The notes: generated by a model from the sequence alone, not told the origin. Numbered from the stretch's first letter, positions 7,889 to 16,374 are shown. The stretch: 43,514 nucleotides of DNA from an uncultured Clostridia bacterium (GCA_944391895.1 CALXVF010000001.1:1-43514); one strand, 5' to 3'. Made by a program: numbers and translations.

Positions 7889-9367
7889 CTATTGAGAATT
7901 AATATTTAGTCTATTTTTTATTATATTTTTGATATATTCAATTAAATCATCTTGATTTTCTTCTGTTATATTATCATTACCTGACATATATCTTAACGGA
8001 TATAAATTTTTTCCTTGTTTTATCCTTCCGTTATCGTCATTAATCGAAAATTGATGCAAGAAGAACTTCCCATCCTCATCCATTATTCTTTTTATTGTTT
8101 TATTTATCTCATTAATTTTATCAACAGAGTAGCCACTCGGTGCATACATAAACATAACTGAATTTATATCAACATCATTTAGTACTATAAACCCATTTTT
8201 TATTAATTTTTCAGCAAATTCTTTAGCCATTTCATGTCTTTTTTCTATTATCTTTCCTATATCTTTTACTCCAATATTTTTTATTACACACCATACTTTA
8301 AATGATAACCAACTTTTTGATCCGATAAATGGTGTTACTTGCCCAAATGCAAATGGTTCTTGCATAATTAAGTCTGATGTTGTAGTTATTAATTTTAAGT
8401 TTTCACTATTTTTTAAAAGTAACGCACTAACTGTATATGGTGTCATTAAAACTTTATGTGGATCTGTAGAAATGCTATCAAATTTTTCTATGCCGTTAAT
8501 TTTTTCTTTCATTTTTTCACTAAAACCTAATGAAAAGCCATGACAAGCATCTGCATGAAGCCAAATATTTTCATCATATTTTTTTACAATATCAGCTACT
8601 TTTTCTAAATTATCTATTGTCATACTTCGACTATCACCAACATATGCAACAACAGCCATAACTTTTCCAGCATTTTCTTTAATTGTTTTCTCTAATTCTA
8701 TTAAATCATACTTATAATTTTGTGTAGGAACTTCTAATACATTATCTCCACATCCTATCCACATCAAACTACTTTTTATACTATAATGACCTATTCCCTT
8801 TGGGATAATAACTTTAAACTCTTCTGGTCTTTTGATTCCTTCTTTCATAGTATTCTTTTTATGATTTTCTCTTGCTAATAACATTGCTATTGCATTACTA
8901 CCTGTTCCACCATAAGTTATAATTCCACCAACATCCCATATATTTTTTATATCCTTTTTATTTCTATATCCTACAATTCTTCTTAGCCATTGTATCAATG
9001 CAATTTCTATATATGTACCTATCGGCGCACAAAAACTAGCATTTATTAAATTTTGTTGTAAAAAATCCGTTAATAACGCACCCGAAATTCCTGCAATAGA
9101 ATTACCTGCATCTGGGAAACCCATAAAATTATTTGATGAGAAATTAGTACAATATGGTAAAATATCATCCTTTATTTCTTTAATAATATCATCCATGCTT
9201 TTTCCTTCTTCTGGTAATTGGAACAGTTGATTTTGAATTTTTTCAAAATCAACTGTTTTAAGTACAACCTCGTTTTTTAATTTGAACTCTATTCCTAAAT
9301 TGATAACTTCATTAAATATTCTTTCGGCATAATCTCTATTTTTCCTATTTAATACATTTTTATCCAT
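7889..9367 (-). CDS. PLP-dependent group II decarboxylase family protein
   Basis: The 492-residue fold-type I PLP enzyme belongs to the group II amino-acid decarboxylase / sphingosine-phosphate-lyase superfamily. GGTGSNAIAMLLAREN (about 153-168) is the cofactor phosphate-binding region, HADACHG (271-277) has the PLP-pyridine aspartate D273, and STDPHKVLMTPY (about 300-311) contains the Schiff-base lysine K305 preceded by histidine. Known members decarboxylate glutamate, tyrosine, aspartate or histidine, or cleave phosphorylated amino alcohols. The start has AAGGAAGGG five bases upstream, and only 2 bp separate it from the radical SAM gene, so the two are co-transcribed. The substrate cannot be assigned from sequence alone. 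Confidence 0.82.
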   Translation of the reverse strand: MDKNVLNRKNRDYAERIFNEVINLGIEFKLKNEVVLKTVDFEKIQNQLFQLPEEGKSMDDIIKEIKDDILPYCTNFSSNNFMGFPDAGNSIAGISGALLTDFLQQNLINASFCAPIGTYIEIALIQWLRRIVGYRNKKDIKNIWDVGGIITYGGTGSNAIAMLLARENHKKNTMKEGIKRPEEFKVIIPKGIGHYSIKSSLMWIGCGDNVLEVPTQNYKYDLIELEKTIKENAGKVMAVVAYVGDSRSMTIDNLEKVADIVKKYDENIWLHADACHGFSLGFSEKMKEKINGIEKFDSISTDPHKVLMTPYTVSALLLKNSENLKLITTTSDLIMQEPFAFGQVTPFIGSKSWLSFKVWCVIKNIGVKDIGKIIEKRHEMAKEFAEKLIKNGFIVLNDVDINSVMFMYAPSGYSVDKINEINKTIKRIMDEDGKFFLHQFSINDDNGRIKQGKNLYPLRYMSGNDNITEENQDDLIEYIKNIIKNRLNINSQ

Positions 9368-9369
9368 AT

Positions 9370-10506
9370 TTACCCTTCCTTATTACATCTGTAACATTGA
9401 TGATTATTCATTAAGCACATTGGATCCTTTCCTAGAATATCATTAGTTGCAATATATGCATCTGTTCTACATCCTCCACAAATAGAATTATATTTACAGT
9501 CAGAAAAATGTTCTCTTAATTTTTTCATTTCTTCTGATTGATTTAAAATATCTATTAATTTTTTTTCTTTTACATTTCCAAGTTTCACACCTGTATATCC
9601 TAATAATGGACATGGGCTAACATTTCCTTCATGATCTATTCCTACCCATTCAATTCCTGCGCTACATCCCCAATATCTTTTTAATCCATTTTTATCTGTT
9701 TTTGACACACTATTACAAGTTTGCAAATTTGGAATTAATGTATCTTGTTGTTCTACATCTTTTTTCATATATTCAGGTAATTGTTCATTATGTTTTTTTA
9801 TCTCTGATTCTATAATAAGAGCATATAATGGATCTTCTACCCTTATTCTTAAATTAGGTCTATTAATAGCTATATCAAAAATTTCTAATAATGCTTTTTT
9901 ATTTTCTTCTGGTGGCAAAGTTAGCCATTTATTATTCTCTCCTCTTCCCATAGGTCTAAACCTTTTAAAATTAATTACATCTGCACACATTTCACTTGCT
10001 AAGTCAACAAATTCTTTCAAATATTCTTTATTATAGTTTGTTATTGTCATATCAATTGTCACATAAATTCCAACATTTTTTAATCTTTTTGCAGCTAATT
10101 TGACTTTTTCTATTATATCTTTTCCTCCTCGAAAAGCGTCTTCTTTTTCAGGAATTGGATTACACACACTCATAGATACGCAATTCATTCCAACATCTTT
10201 TAACCTTTTTACATTTTCTTCTGTCATAAAAAGTCCGTTTGTACACATTGACATTTCTTTCTTGGCAATTTTTTTAGCTTCTTCTAAATATTCAAATAAG
10301 TTTGGACACATAAATGGTTCTCCACCAGAAATAAAAATCATATCAGGATTAATAGTTTTTATGGATTCGGCCATTTTTCTTATTTCGTCTTTTGATAATA
10401 TTTTTTCATCTCTAAACTCTGGCCCTGAATCTGGATAACAGTGTTTGCATTTTAAATTACAATCATTATTTATTATCCAAGAAACTGCTGCTATGTAATC
10501 AATCAT
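9370..10506 (-). CDS. Radical SAM enzyme with SPASM domain
   Basis: A 378-residue radical SAM protein with C16, C20 and C23 in DCNLKCKHCYPDSG and FISGGEPFMCPN as the SAM-binding GGEP motif. The C-terminal SPASM domain is complete in appearance: CSAGIEWVGIDHEGNVSPC, then CKYNSICGGC and two more cysteine groups, expected to hold auxiliary 4Fe-4S clusters. The layout is like PqqE-, AhbC/AhbD- and peptide-maturase-type enzymes. It is the first gene of the cluster, preceded by AAGGAGG and by a near-consensus sigma-A promoter. No small precursor-peptide gene was found in or beside the cluster, which weakens a RiPP interpretation. Confidence 0.85.
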   Translation of the reverse strand: MIDYIAAVSWIINNDCNLKCKHCYPDSGPEFRDEKILSKDEIRKMAESIKTINPDMIFISGGEPFMCPNLFEYLEEAKKIAKKEMSMCTNGLFMTEENVKRLKDVGMNCVSMSVCNPIPEKEDAFRGGKDIIEKVKLAAKRLKNVGIYVTIDMTITNYNKEYLKEFVDLASEMCADVINFKRFRPMGRGENNKWLTLPPEENKKALLEIFDIAINRPNLRIRVEDPLYALIIESEIKKHNEQLPEYMKKDVEQQDTLIPNLQTCNSVSKTDKNGLKRYWGCSAGIEWVGIDHEGNVSPCPLLGYTGVKLGNVKEKKLIDILNQSEEMKKLREHFSDCKYNSICGGCRTDAYIATNDILGKDPMCLMNNHQCYRCNKEG

Positions 10507-10562
10507 AATTTTTCCTCCTTATTATTCAATTATCTCTATAATCTCTTATCTATCATGCTATT

Positions 10563-10591
10563 ATTATATCATTTTAGTTCTTATATGTAAA
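10563..10591 (-). promoter_or_regulatory. sigma-A promoter of the biosynthetic cluster
   Basis: TTTACA (10586-10591) and TATAAT (10563-10568) on the minus strand are 17 bp apart, about 57 bp upstream of the first radical SAM gene. It is the only strong promoter seen for the cluster; none was recognised in the 7558-7888 gap. Confidence 0.78.
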
Positions 10592-10594
10592 TAA

Positions 10595-10613
10595 TTTTGA
10601 CGTTTTTTGACAA
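10595..10613 (-). promoter_or_regulatory. 10-bp-spaced GTCAAAA repeats above the cluster promoter
   Basis: Just upstream of the -35 the minus strand reads TTGTCAAAAA then ACGTCAAAAT, two GTCAAAA copies one helical turn apart. The spacing and position resemble the pair above dprA, but the core is TGTCAAA/CGTCAAA instead of TGTCGAA. It may be a degenerate Spo0A operator or a site for another regulator. Confidence 0.35.
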
Positions 10614-10627
10614 TTTTTTCCGTTACG

Positions 10628-11642
10628 TCAAGTGAAAAGTTAAATGCAATTCTGTAAATAGAAATTAGTCCTACATTTTTCTTTGTTGTACAACTTAATA
10701 TATATTTGCAAATGTTTTTGGTGGAATAGAGTATGAATTATGATTGAAAAATGTAAGCAACTTACATTAAGTCAAAGAATTAAATTTGAAGAAATGTTAG
10801 ACCAAAAACACAGAGAATTTGAAATTGTTAATGAATTAGATAAAAGTCAATCCACTATTGCTAAAGAAGTCAATAAACATAAGAAGTTTAAGCCTCGCGG
10901 CCCTCTTAGAAATGACAATATGTACAATTGTAAATTTTTATTAATTGTGAAAAAAACCAAACTAAAAAAGCGTAAAGAGCCACAGAATTATGATGGAAGA
11001 ACATATTCCTATTCCCTTAACTACAAGGTTTTAAATCCTTATCTTCCTACTACTAAAATGGACACTGTATACAATAGTCAATCTGGCCCATATGTTCAAA
11101 CTTTTATATTTGAAAATGCTTGTTTTATGCTTGGCATACTATATATGGATAAAACTGCTGACTCTATGTCTACGACTTTAAGTATTTTTCAAGATATATT
11201 ATCTAATGAAGAATATAAAGAACTTTTTTCACTTTTACTTACAGATAGAGGTACTGAGTTTGGTAGAACTGACAATTTGAAATTAATATTGAAACAGGTG
11301 AAATTAGAAGTAAAATGTTCTACTGTGATTCGCTACAATCTAGTCAGAAACCTCATGTAGAAAATAATTATAACTTTATTAGATAAATTCAGTACTTAGA
11401 GAATCTTTAGGTAGTAAAACACCTTTTGAAGTATTGACTTTTATTTATGGTAAAAAAACACCAGATAAATTAAATATTCTTTTACTAAAGTCAAATATTA
11501 TTTCCTTTTACTGAAAAAAATTAAATTTTGTTATGCATATTGTTATTACTTTTTCTAATTTTATAGAAAAGTAATATTTATACAAAAATATTGCCTTTAA
11601 GTTGCTTTTAATCATGCAAATTTCATTTAACTTTTCACTTGA
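10628..11642 (+). mobile_element. Decayed IS30-family insertion sequence with intact inverted ends
   Basis: The left end (10628-10646) and right end (11624-11642) are perfect inverted copies of TCAAGTGAAAAGTTAAATG, bounding about 1.0 kb that contains a broken IS30-type transposase gene. The left end is only about 37 bp upstream of the -35 of the cluster promoter, so insertion has replaced whatever lay further upstream. No unambiguous target-site duplication was found. The intact ends mean an active relative elsewhere could still recognise it. Confidence 0.75.
10740..11514 (+). pseudogene. IS30-family transposase, internally deleted and frameshifted
   Basis: The first ~45 residues are the IS30 helix-turn-helix region (LTLSQRIKFEEML, then SQSTIAKEVNKHKK). 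The frame then jumps directly to a lysine-rich linker and the DDE catalytic domain (MDTVYNSQSGPYVQTF, FMLGILYMDKTADSM, LLLTDRGTEFG), so roughly 100 residues normally lying between are missing. The open frame stops at 11360. The family's C-terminus (TPFEVLTFIYGKKTPDKLN) continues in a different frame to a TGA at 11512-11514. It cannot encode a working transposase. Confidence 0.78.
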
Positions 11643-11666
11643 ACATTTTTTAATGTTGCAAAAATT

Positions 11667-12380
11667 TTAATTTTCAAAATAGTCCATTATTCCATTATAA
11701 ATACCCCAAGCAAGCTTTTCTTGATATTCATCAGTTTGTAACTTCTTTTCTTCCTCTGGATTTGATAAAAATCCACATTCTACAATTGTAATAGGTATTT
11801 CCACATTTTTCATAATATATACGGTATTTAATGTATGAGGTGTCCTTTTATTATTATCTGAAATAGACGAATTTAAACTTAGTTGTATACTAGTTGCTAA
11901 TTTTTTAGAGTCTTCATTACCATTTTTATAAAATGTTTGCCAACCCGAATAACTACTATCTGAAATTTTATTTAAATGTATAGATACAAATACATCTGCT
12001 GATGAACTATTTCCTATTTTTACTCTATTCTTTATATCTGAAACCTTTTTTTGTGCAATTGTTTTAGCATCTATTTCATAAATTGAATTATCATCTGACC
12101 TAGTTAAAATTACTGTAGCTCCGCTACTTTCTAATAATTTTTGAATTTTTAAAGTAATTTTTAAGTTTAGCGGTGCTTCTAATGTTCCAGATGTACTTTC
12201 TGCCCCTTCATCAGGTGTCCCATGCCCAGCATCAAGTATTATAACCTTATTAGTTACTGGTAATGACATTACTGGAATGATTTCAACAGGTTTTAATCTC
12301 CTTGCAGAATAAAAAAATACTGATAGAAAAACACAACAAGTAATAATTGTAGCTCTTTTTATATTTTTACTTTTTAACAT
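11667..12380 (-). CDS. cwlD: Germination-specific N-acetylmuramoyl-L-alanine amidase CwlD
   Basis: The 237-residue zinc amidase (Amidase_3 fold) has an N-terminal membrane/signal segment (about 9-26). Predicted zinc and catalytic residues are H53 in DAGHG, E68 in EAPLN, H135 in VSIHLN and E201 in VECGF. The text around VSDIKNRVKIGN, SGWQTFYK and TVYIMKNVEIP is typical of CwlD rather than of vegetative amidases. CwlD, acting with PdaA, removes peptide side chains to make muramic-delta-lactam in spore cortex, which is needed for germination. GGAGG lies upstream of the ATG. It follows the permease gene after a strong terminator, so it probably has its own promoter; the sporulation sigma factor expected for it could not be assigned with confidence. 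Confidence 0.9.
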   Translation of the reverse strand: MLKSKNIKRATIITCCVFLSVFFYSARRLKPVEIIPVMSLPVTNKVIILDAGHGTPDEGAESTSGTLEAPLNLKITLKIQKLLESSGATVILTRSDDNSIYEIDAKTIAQKKVSDIKNRVKIGNSSSADVFVSIHLNKISDSSYSGWQTFYKNGNEDSKKLATSIQLSLNSSISDNNKRTPHTLNTVYIMKNVEIPITIVECGFLSNPEEEKKLQTDEYQEKLAWGIYNGIMDYFEN

Positions 12381-12466
12381 ATACTATCCTCCGGTTTAAT
12401 TACAGTATATGAATCTTTTTTTGAAATATGATATATCTATTTGAGGCTTTATTATAACTCATAAAA

Positions 12467-12542
12467 AAATTGTATATTTAAAATTTTATAGTTACTTTTA
12501 GTTTAGGAAACAAGTAACCTTAAATTTTAAAATATACAATTT
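12467..12542 (-). terminator. Very long terminator hairpin (31-base arms)
   Basis: Arms 12467-12497 and 12512-12542 are almost perfect complements, with small slips, around a 14-base loop. A T-run follows on the minus strand. It lies 29 bp after the permease stop and upstream of cwlD, and so should end the exonuclease-permease transcript. The arms are unusually long for a simple terminator. Confidence 0.75.
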
Positions 12543-12571
12543 CTATTAATTCTTAAATTTTTTCCACTTTT

Positions 12572-13732
12572 TTATTCATCTTGTGGATAATTATCTATTC
12601 TAATTTTTTCTTTTTCTTTATTTCTACTATCTACAAAATCATCAACAATTACTTTCAATAATGTGAACAATGGTGCTGCTAGGAACATTCCTAAAACTCC
12701 TCCATATGCTCCACCAACTGTTACAGCAAACATTATAAGTAATGGACTTACCTTTAATGATGAACTTGTTATTCTTGGATTAATAAGGTTTGCATCAATT
12801 TGTTGTAATATAATTACCACAATGGCCATTATTAAGGCTTGTTGCCATCCACCTGTAAGTAAAGTAATTATTATAGCAATTCCTACTCCAAATATTGCGC
12901 CAAAATATGGTATTAAGTTTGAAATACCTATTAATGTTCCAAGTAACACAGCGTATTTTACTCCCATTATACTCATAGCAATACTTGTTAATATTGCTAT
13001 AATTATTCCATCTAACATTTGACTTGACAAATATCTAAAGAATATTCTATTTCCACTTGTGAAGTATTTATTAAATCTTTGATATCCTCTTTCTGTTAAC
13101 ACTGCTCTTGCAAATCTATTTAAAAAGTTTATTATTCTTGTTCTTTGAGCTAATATATATACAGAGCAAATAATAGCAATAAATAAGTTGATTACTCCTC
13201 TTATAAAGCCCATTGCAGATGAAAGATATTCTTTTATCATATCAAAAGTAAATAAACTTTCAAAGTCTATATTTTGTATCCAGTCAACTACTGGTTTTAA
13301 AATATTTTCTTGTATAAATGGTGTTATTGTTAAATCTGGGCTATCGGATATAACTGAGTTATAATAAGTTTGAACATTACTTATTAAATCAGATATACTT
13401 GCTGCTAATATTGGTATAATTACATTCATAAACAATGCAATTAACGCTATTAAAAATATGTATGTTAATGTAATACTTGTACCTCTTGCATGCTTTACAA
13501 AGAATTTTATCTTTGTTTTCGATAACATTTTTTCTATTTTTTTACAAGGTATATATAAAATATATGCTATTAAAATACCTTCTAAAAATGGTGCTAAAAC
13601 ACTAAGTAGATTTGAAAACCAATTTCCTATTCCCGAAAAGTTATCCAATAGTTTATAAATTATTATTAATACCACACCTATTGAAACCCAATAAAACCAT
13701 CTTTTTGTACCTAATACTTTTTCTTTTTTCAT
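12572..13732 (-). CDS. AI-2E family transporter (YtvI/YdiK-type permease)
   Basis: A 386-residue polytopic membrane protein of the AI-2E transporter (former UPF0118) family. It has a pair of N-terminal helices, a soluble insert near residues 125-165 (YYNSVISDSPDLTITPFIQ), then helices including GVKYAVLLGTLIGISNLIPYFG and the conserved NPRITSSSLKVSPLLIMFAV near the C-terminus. The family name reflects E. coli TqsA; other members export sodium or have unknown cargo, and B. subtilis YtvI is sporulation-associated. AAGGAA precedes the ATG, and it starts 43 bp after the exonuclease III stop with no terminator between, so the two probably share a transcript. Confidence 0.85.
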   Translation of the reverse strand: MKKEKVLGTKRWFYWVSIGVVLIIIYKLLDNFSGIGNWFSNLLSVLAPFLEGILIAYILYIPCKKIEKMLSKTKIKFFVKHARGTSITLTYIFLIALIALFMNVIIPILAASISDLISNVQTYYNSVISDSPDLTITPFIQENILKPVVDWIQNIDFESLFTFDMIKEYLSSAMGFIRGVINLFIAIICSVYILAQRTRIINFLNRFARAVLTERGYQRFNKYFTSGNRIFFRYLSSQMLDGIIIAILTSIAMSIMGVKYAVLLGTLIGISNLIPYFGAIFGVGIAIIITLLTGGWQQALIMAIVVIILQQIDANLINPRITSSSLKVSPLLIMFAVTVGGAYGGVLGMFLAAPLFTLLKVIVDDFVDSRNKEKEKIRIDNYPQDE

Positions 13733-13775
13733 TTATAAAATTCCTTAAATAAATTTAGGTTTTTTAAAGTTTTAC

Positions 13776-14546
13776 CTATAAACCTTTTATATCCAATTCA
13801 ACTGGACAGTGGTCGCTACCCATTACATCTGTAAGTATTTTTGCATCTTCTATTTTATCTTTTAGAGACTCAGAAACTATAAAATAATCTATTCTCCAGC
13901 CTACATTTTTTTCTCTGGCATGAAACATATATGACCACCAAGAATACATGTCTGTTTTATCTGGATATTTATATCTAAAAGTATCTACAAATCCAGCATT
14001 TAAAAGATTTGTCATTTTATTTCTTTCTTTATCTGTAAATCCTGCGCTATTATGATTTGTAGATGGATTCTTTAAATCTATTTCTTCATGAGCAACATTT
14101 AAATCTCCGCAATATATTACTCCTTTTTTGCTTTTTAAAGATTCTAAATATGCTTTTATCTCATCTTCCCAAATCATTCTATAATCTAATCTTTCAAGTT
14201 CCCTCTTTGAATTTGGAGTATAGCAATTTACTAAAAAATATTTTTCAAATTCTAAAGTAATTACTCTTCCTTCTCCATCATGCTCTTCTTTACCTATACC
14301 ATAAGTTACATTCAATGGCTTTTCCTTTGATATAACACATGTTCCAGAATATCCTTTTTTAATCGCACTATTCCAATACACATATCTATCTTTGAAAATA
14401 TTGTTTATTTCATCCGTGATTTGGTCTTGTTGCATTTTTGTTTCTTGAAGGCATAATATATCTGCATCGATTTCTTTATATGCTTTTTCGAATCCTTTTG
14501 TTATTACTGCTCTTAATCCATTTACATTCCATGATATTAATTTCAT
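13776..14546 (-). CDS. xth: Exodeoxyribonuclease III (AP endonuclease)
   Basis: The ~256-residue protein opens with MKLISWNVNGLRA and contains LQETKM, the YCGDLNVAHEEIDL motif, RIDYFIVSE and the terminal MGSDHCPVELDI, the metal-binding and catalytic blocks of the ExoIII/APE1 (EEP) family. It repairs abasic sites and trims 3' blocked ends. The frame is open 18 bases further upstream, but GAGG sits eight bases before this ATG and the family normally begins at MKLISWN. It is first in a two-gene transcript with the permease and has a consensus promoter close upstream. Confidence 0.92.
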   Translation of the reverse strand: MKLISWNVNGLRAVITKGFEKAYKEIDADILCLQETKMQQDQITDEINNIFKDRYVYWNSAIKKGYSGTCVISKEKPLNVTYGIGKEEHDGEGRVITLEFEKYFLVNCYTPNSKRELERLDYRMIWEDEIKAYLESLKSKKGVIYCGDLNVAHEEIDLKNPSTNHNSAGFTDKERNKMTNLLNAGFVDTFRYKYPDKTDMYSWWSYMFHAREKNVGWRIDYFIVSESLKDKIEDAKILTDVMGSDHCPVELDIKGL

Positions 14547-14564
14547 TTCTTTTACCTCGCGCAT

Positions 14565-14593
14565 ATTATACCATGTTTTGCCTTATATGTAAA
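14565..14593 (-). promoter_or_regulatory. sigma-A promoter of xth
   Basis: TTTACA (14588-14593) and TATAAT (14565-14570) are 17 bp apart on the minus strand. The -35 begins directly at the end of the T-run of the preceding terminator. Confidence 0.78.
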
Positions 14594-14633
14594 TAAAAAA
14601 ATCCAATAGCATAATAATATTACACTATTGGAT
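14594..14633 (-). terminator. Intrinsic terminator of the G5/lysozyme-like gene
   Basis: ATCCAATAG and CTATTGGAT form a 9-bp stem with further partial pairing inside, followed on the minus strand by seven T residues. It starts 6 bp after the gene's stop. Confidence 0.85.
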
Positions 14634-14638
14634 ATATA

Positions 14639-15580
14639 TTAATACCATCCCTTTTTGCATGAATGATTCCATGCTGCTGATGGGCTTCCATATCTTGATT
14701 TAATATAATTTAGTCCCCAGTTGATTTGTGTTTTATAGTTTGTTAAATAGTCTGAACCAGCTGATGCCATTTTACTTGCAGGCAATGCTTGAGGTATTCC
14801 ATGTGCTCCTGAGCTTGAATTATGCGCTGCTGGGTTCCATCCACTTTCTTTATTCCATAGTTTTACTAAAGCTTGAAAGTCTGCATCAGACCATCCATAA
14901 TCAAAACATCTTTTTTCTGCATATGCTTGGTATTCTGCAACAGATCCTGTTACAATTCCACCTCTTGATGTAACTTGCTTTGTTCTAACTTCAACTATTT
15001 TATCTACTGGCTCTTTTATTACTTCTGATGAAATTTCTGTTTTTTCAATTTCTGTACCAGATTGATATCTTATTTTATATGTTACCCTTTTTAGACCATT
15101 AGATCCACTTTGTACTACTCTATTTTGAGTTGCATAACTTCCATTTGATACGTCTTTTGTTATTGTTTCAAAAGGTATTTCAACTTCTTCTGTTACTACT
15201 TTTTCTACAATTTGTGTATAGCTTGCTAATATTTCTTCTGCTGTCATATAAGAAGTGTCATCTGTTTGTTTTGCACCTTTTGTTATAGTAATTGTTTTAT
15301 TATCTGATAATTCTTCATCAATATTTGGTGTAACAGTTTCATCGTCTAATACAACAATATGATTTTCTGCTAAAATATCTGATATTTTTGTACTTGTTGT
15401 CATAACATCCATTTCGTATCCGCTTGAAAGTAATATTTTAACAGATGTAAGCTTTTGACTTGTAGCCATAACGCTCATCATACCAGCTAGTATTAAGAAA
15501 ATTATTGTTATTATGAAAATTTTCTTGAGCGAAATAGTTGCTTTCTCTTGCTTATTTTGTTTACTTATTCGTTTCCTCAT
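14639..15580 (-). CDS. G5-domain, lysozyme/SLT-like cell-wall protein (YabE/Rpf-type)
   Basis: The 313-residue secreted protein has an N-terminal membrane segment (about 19-38), a ubiquitin-like DUF348 region (about 45-100), a G5 domain (about 125-202) and a C-terminal lysozyme-like domain (about 225-313) with likely catalytic glutamate E245 in LWNKESGWNP, then SGAHGIPQALP and a closing SAAWNH. Such proteins cleave or remodel peptidoglycan outside the membrane. A longer frame runs 31 codons upstream, but AAAGGAGG sits just before this ATG and the signal-like segment then lies at the correct place. A perfect-consensus promoter is about 30 bp upstream and a terminator follows, so it is monocistronic. 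Confidence 0.85.
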   Translation of the reverse strand: MRKRISKQNKQEKATISLKKIFIITIIFLILAGMMSVMATSQKLTSVKILLSSGYEMDVMTTSTKISDILAENHIVVLDDETVTPNIDEELSDNKTITITKGAKQTDDTSYMTAEEILASYTQIVEKVVTEEVEIPFETITKDVSNGSYATQNRVVQSGSNGLKRVTYKIRYQSGTEIEKTEISSEVIKEPVDKIVEVRTKQVTSRGGIVTGSVAEYQAYAEKRCFDYGWSDADFQALVKLWNKESGWNPAAHNSSSGAHGIPQALPASKMASAGSDYLTNYKTQINWGLNYIKSRYGSPSAAWNHSCKKGWY

Positions 15581-15608
15581 AAAACCTCCTTTAAGTAACA
15601 CAAGTATT

Positions 15609-15637
15609 ATTATAACATCTTTTATTAAATATGTCAA
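15609..15637 (-). promoter_or_regulatory. Perfect-consensus sigma-A promoter of the G5 protein gene
   Basis: TTGACA (15632-15637) and TATAAT (15609-15614) are separated by 17 bp on the minus strand. This is an exact consensus, predicting strong vegetative expression. Confidence 0.88.
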
Positions 15638-15752
15638 ATTAGGTCTTAATTTCCAGTTTTGCTTACGGCTCAAAGGCTTTTATTTTCAAGTTACATAATA
15701 TTTTTGTTTTAATCACTGAAAACAAGCCATATTATATTTTTTACTTTTTTAC

Positions 15753-15781
15753 TTGTTAATTTTTTCATATTATGATATATT
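15753..15781 (+). promoter_or_regulatory. Probable promoter of lemA
   Basis: TTGTTA (15753-15758) and TATATT (15776-15781) are 17 bp apart on the plus strand, 31 bp before the lemA ATG. Confidence 0.55.
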
Positions 15782-15812
15782 AATAATATATAATATGAAA
15801 AAGGAGGATATT

Positions 15813-16370
15813 ATGGGCTGGATTATTTTAGCAATTGTAGTTGTAATTGCTATTATACTTGTTGTCATATACAATAATTTAGTTACATTAAGACAACGTG
15901 TACAAAACGCATGGAGTCAAATAGATGTTCAACTACAAAGAAGATTTGATTTAATTCCTAATTTAGTTGAGACTGTAAAAGGATATATGAAACATGAAGA
16001 GTCAACTCTTACTAAAGTAACTGATTTACGTTCTTCATGGGCAAAAGCATCAACTGTAGAAGAAAAGGCTAATCTAGATAATGCTCTTTCTGATACTTTA
16101 AAAACTATTATGGCTGTTGCTGAGAATTATCCTGATTTAAAAGCTAATCAATCATTTAATGCTATGCAAGCAGAACTTTCTGAAACAGAGAATAAAATTG
16201 CTTATTCAAGACAGTTTTATAATGATACAGTTACAATGTATAATACTAAATTAGAGACATTTCCTTCTAATTTAGTAGCAAATATGTTTGGATTCAAAGC
16301 ATCTACATTATTTAATGTAGATAATGAAGAAGCTAAAAAAGCTGTAAAAGTAGATTTTGGAAATAACTAA
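15813..16370 (+). CDS. lemA: LemA family membrane protein
   Basis: The 185-residue protein has one N-terminal transmembrane helix (residues ~3-22) followed by the LemA signature: VTLRQRVQNAWSQIDVQLQR, RRFDLIPNLVETVKGYMKHE and, near the C-terminus, NVDNEEAKKAVKVDFG. The long helical extracytoplasmic domain matches the family's length. Its molecular role is not established. The frame is open 20 codons further upstream, but AAGGAGG lies five bases before this ATG and the family begins at the membrane helix. It is a single plus-strand gene facing tatD. Confidence 0.9.
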   Translation: MGWIILAIVVVIAIILVVIYNNLVTLRQRVQNAWSQIDVQLQRRFDLIPNLVETVKGYMKHEESTLTKVTDLRSSWAKASTVEEKANLDNALSDTLKTIMAVAENYPDLKANQSFNAMQAELSETENKIAYSRQFYNDTVTMYNTKLETFPSNLVANMFGFKASTLFNVDNEEAKKAVKVDFGNN

Positions 16371-16374
16371 TTTA

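Noticed and set aside
493..10506. RiPP (ribosomal peptide) cluster with radical SAM maturases
   Set aside because: No small precursor-like frame with a leader and a Cys-, Lys- or repeat-rich core was found in or next to the cluster, and gaps are only a few bases except the one filled by the IS110 fragment. It remains possible if the precursor is encoded elsewhere.
10597..10630. GACGT...ACGTC as an insertion-site duplication of the IS30 element
   Set aside because: Both copies lie on the same (left) side of the element, so they cannot be a target duplication.
10628..11642. IS30 remnant as the carrier of the whole biosynthetic cluster (compound transposon)
   Set aside because: Only one copy with its two ends is visible; no second copy with the same ends flanks the other side of the cluster in this window.
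12381..12466. Sigma-G promoter for cwlD
   Set aside because: CATATAC-like and TCATA-like words occur in the leader, but spacing does not fit the sigma-G consensus well enough to call in such AT-rich DNA.
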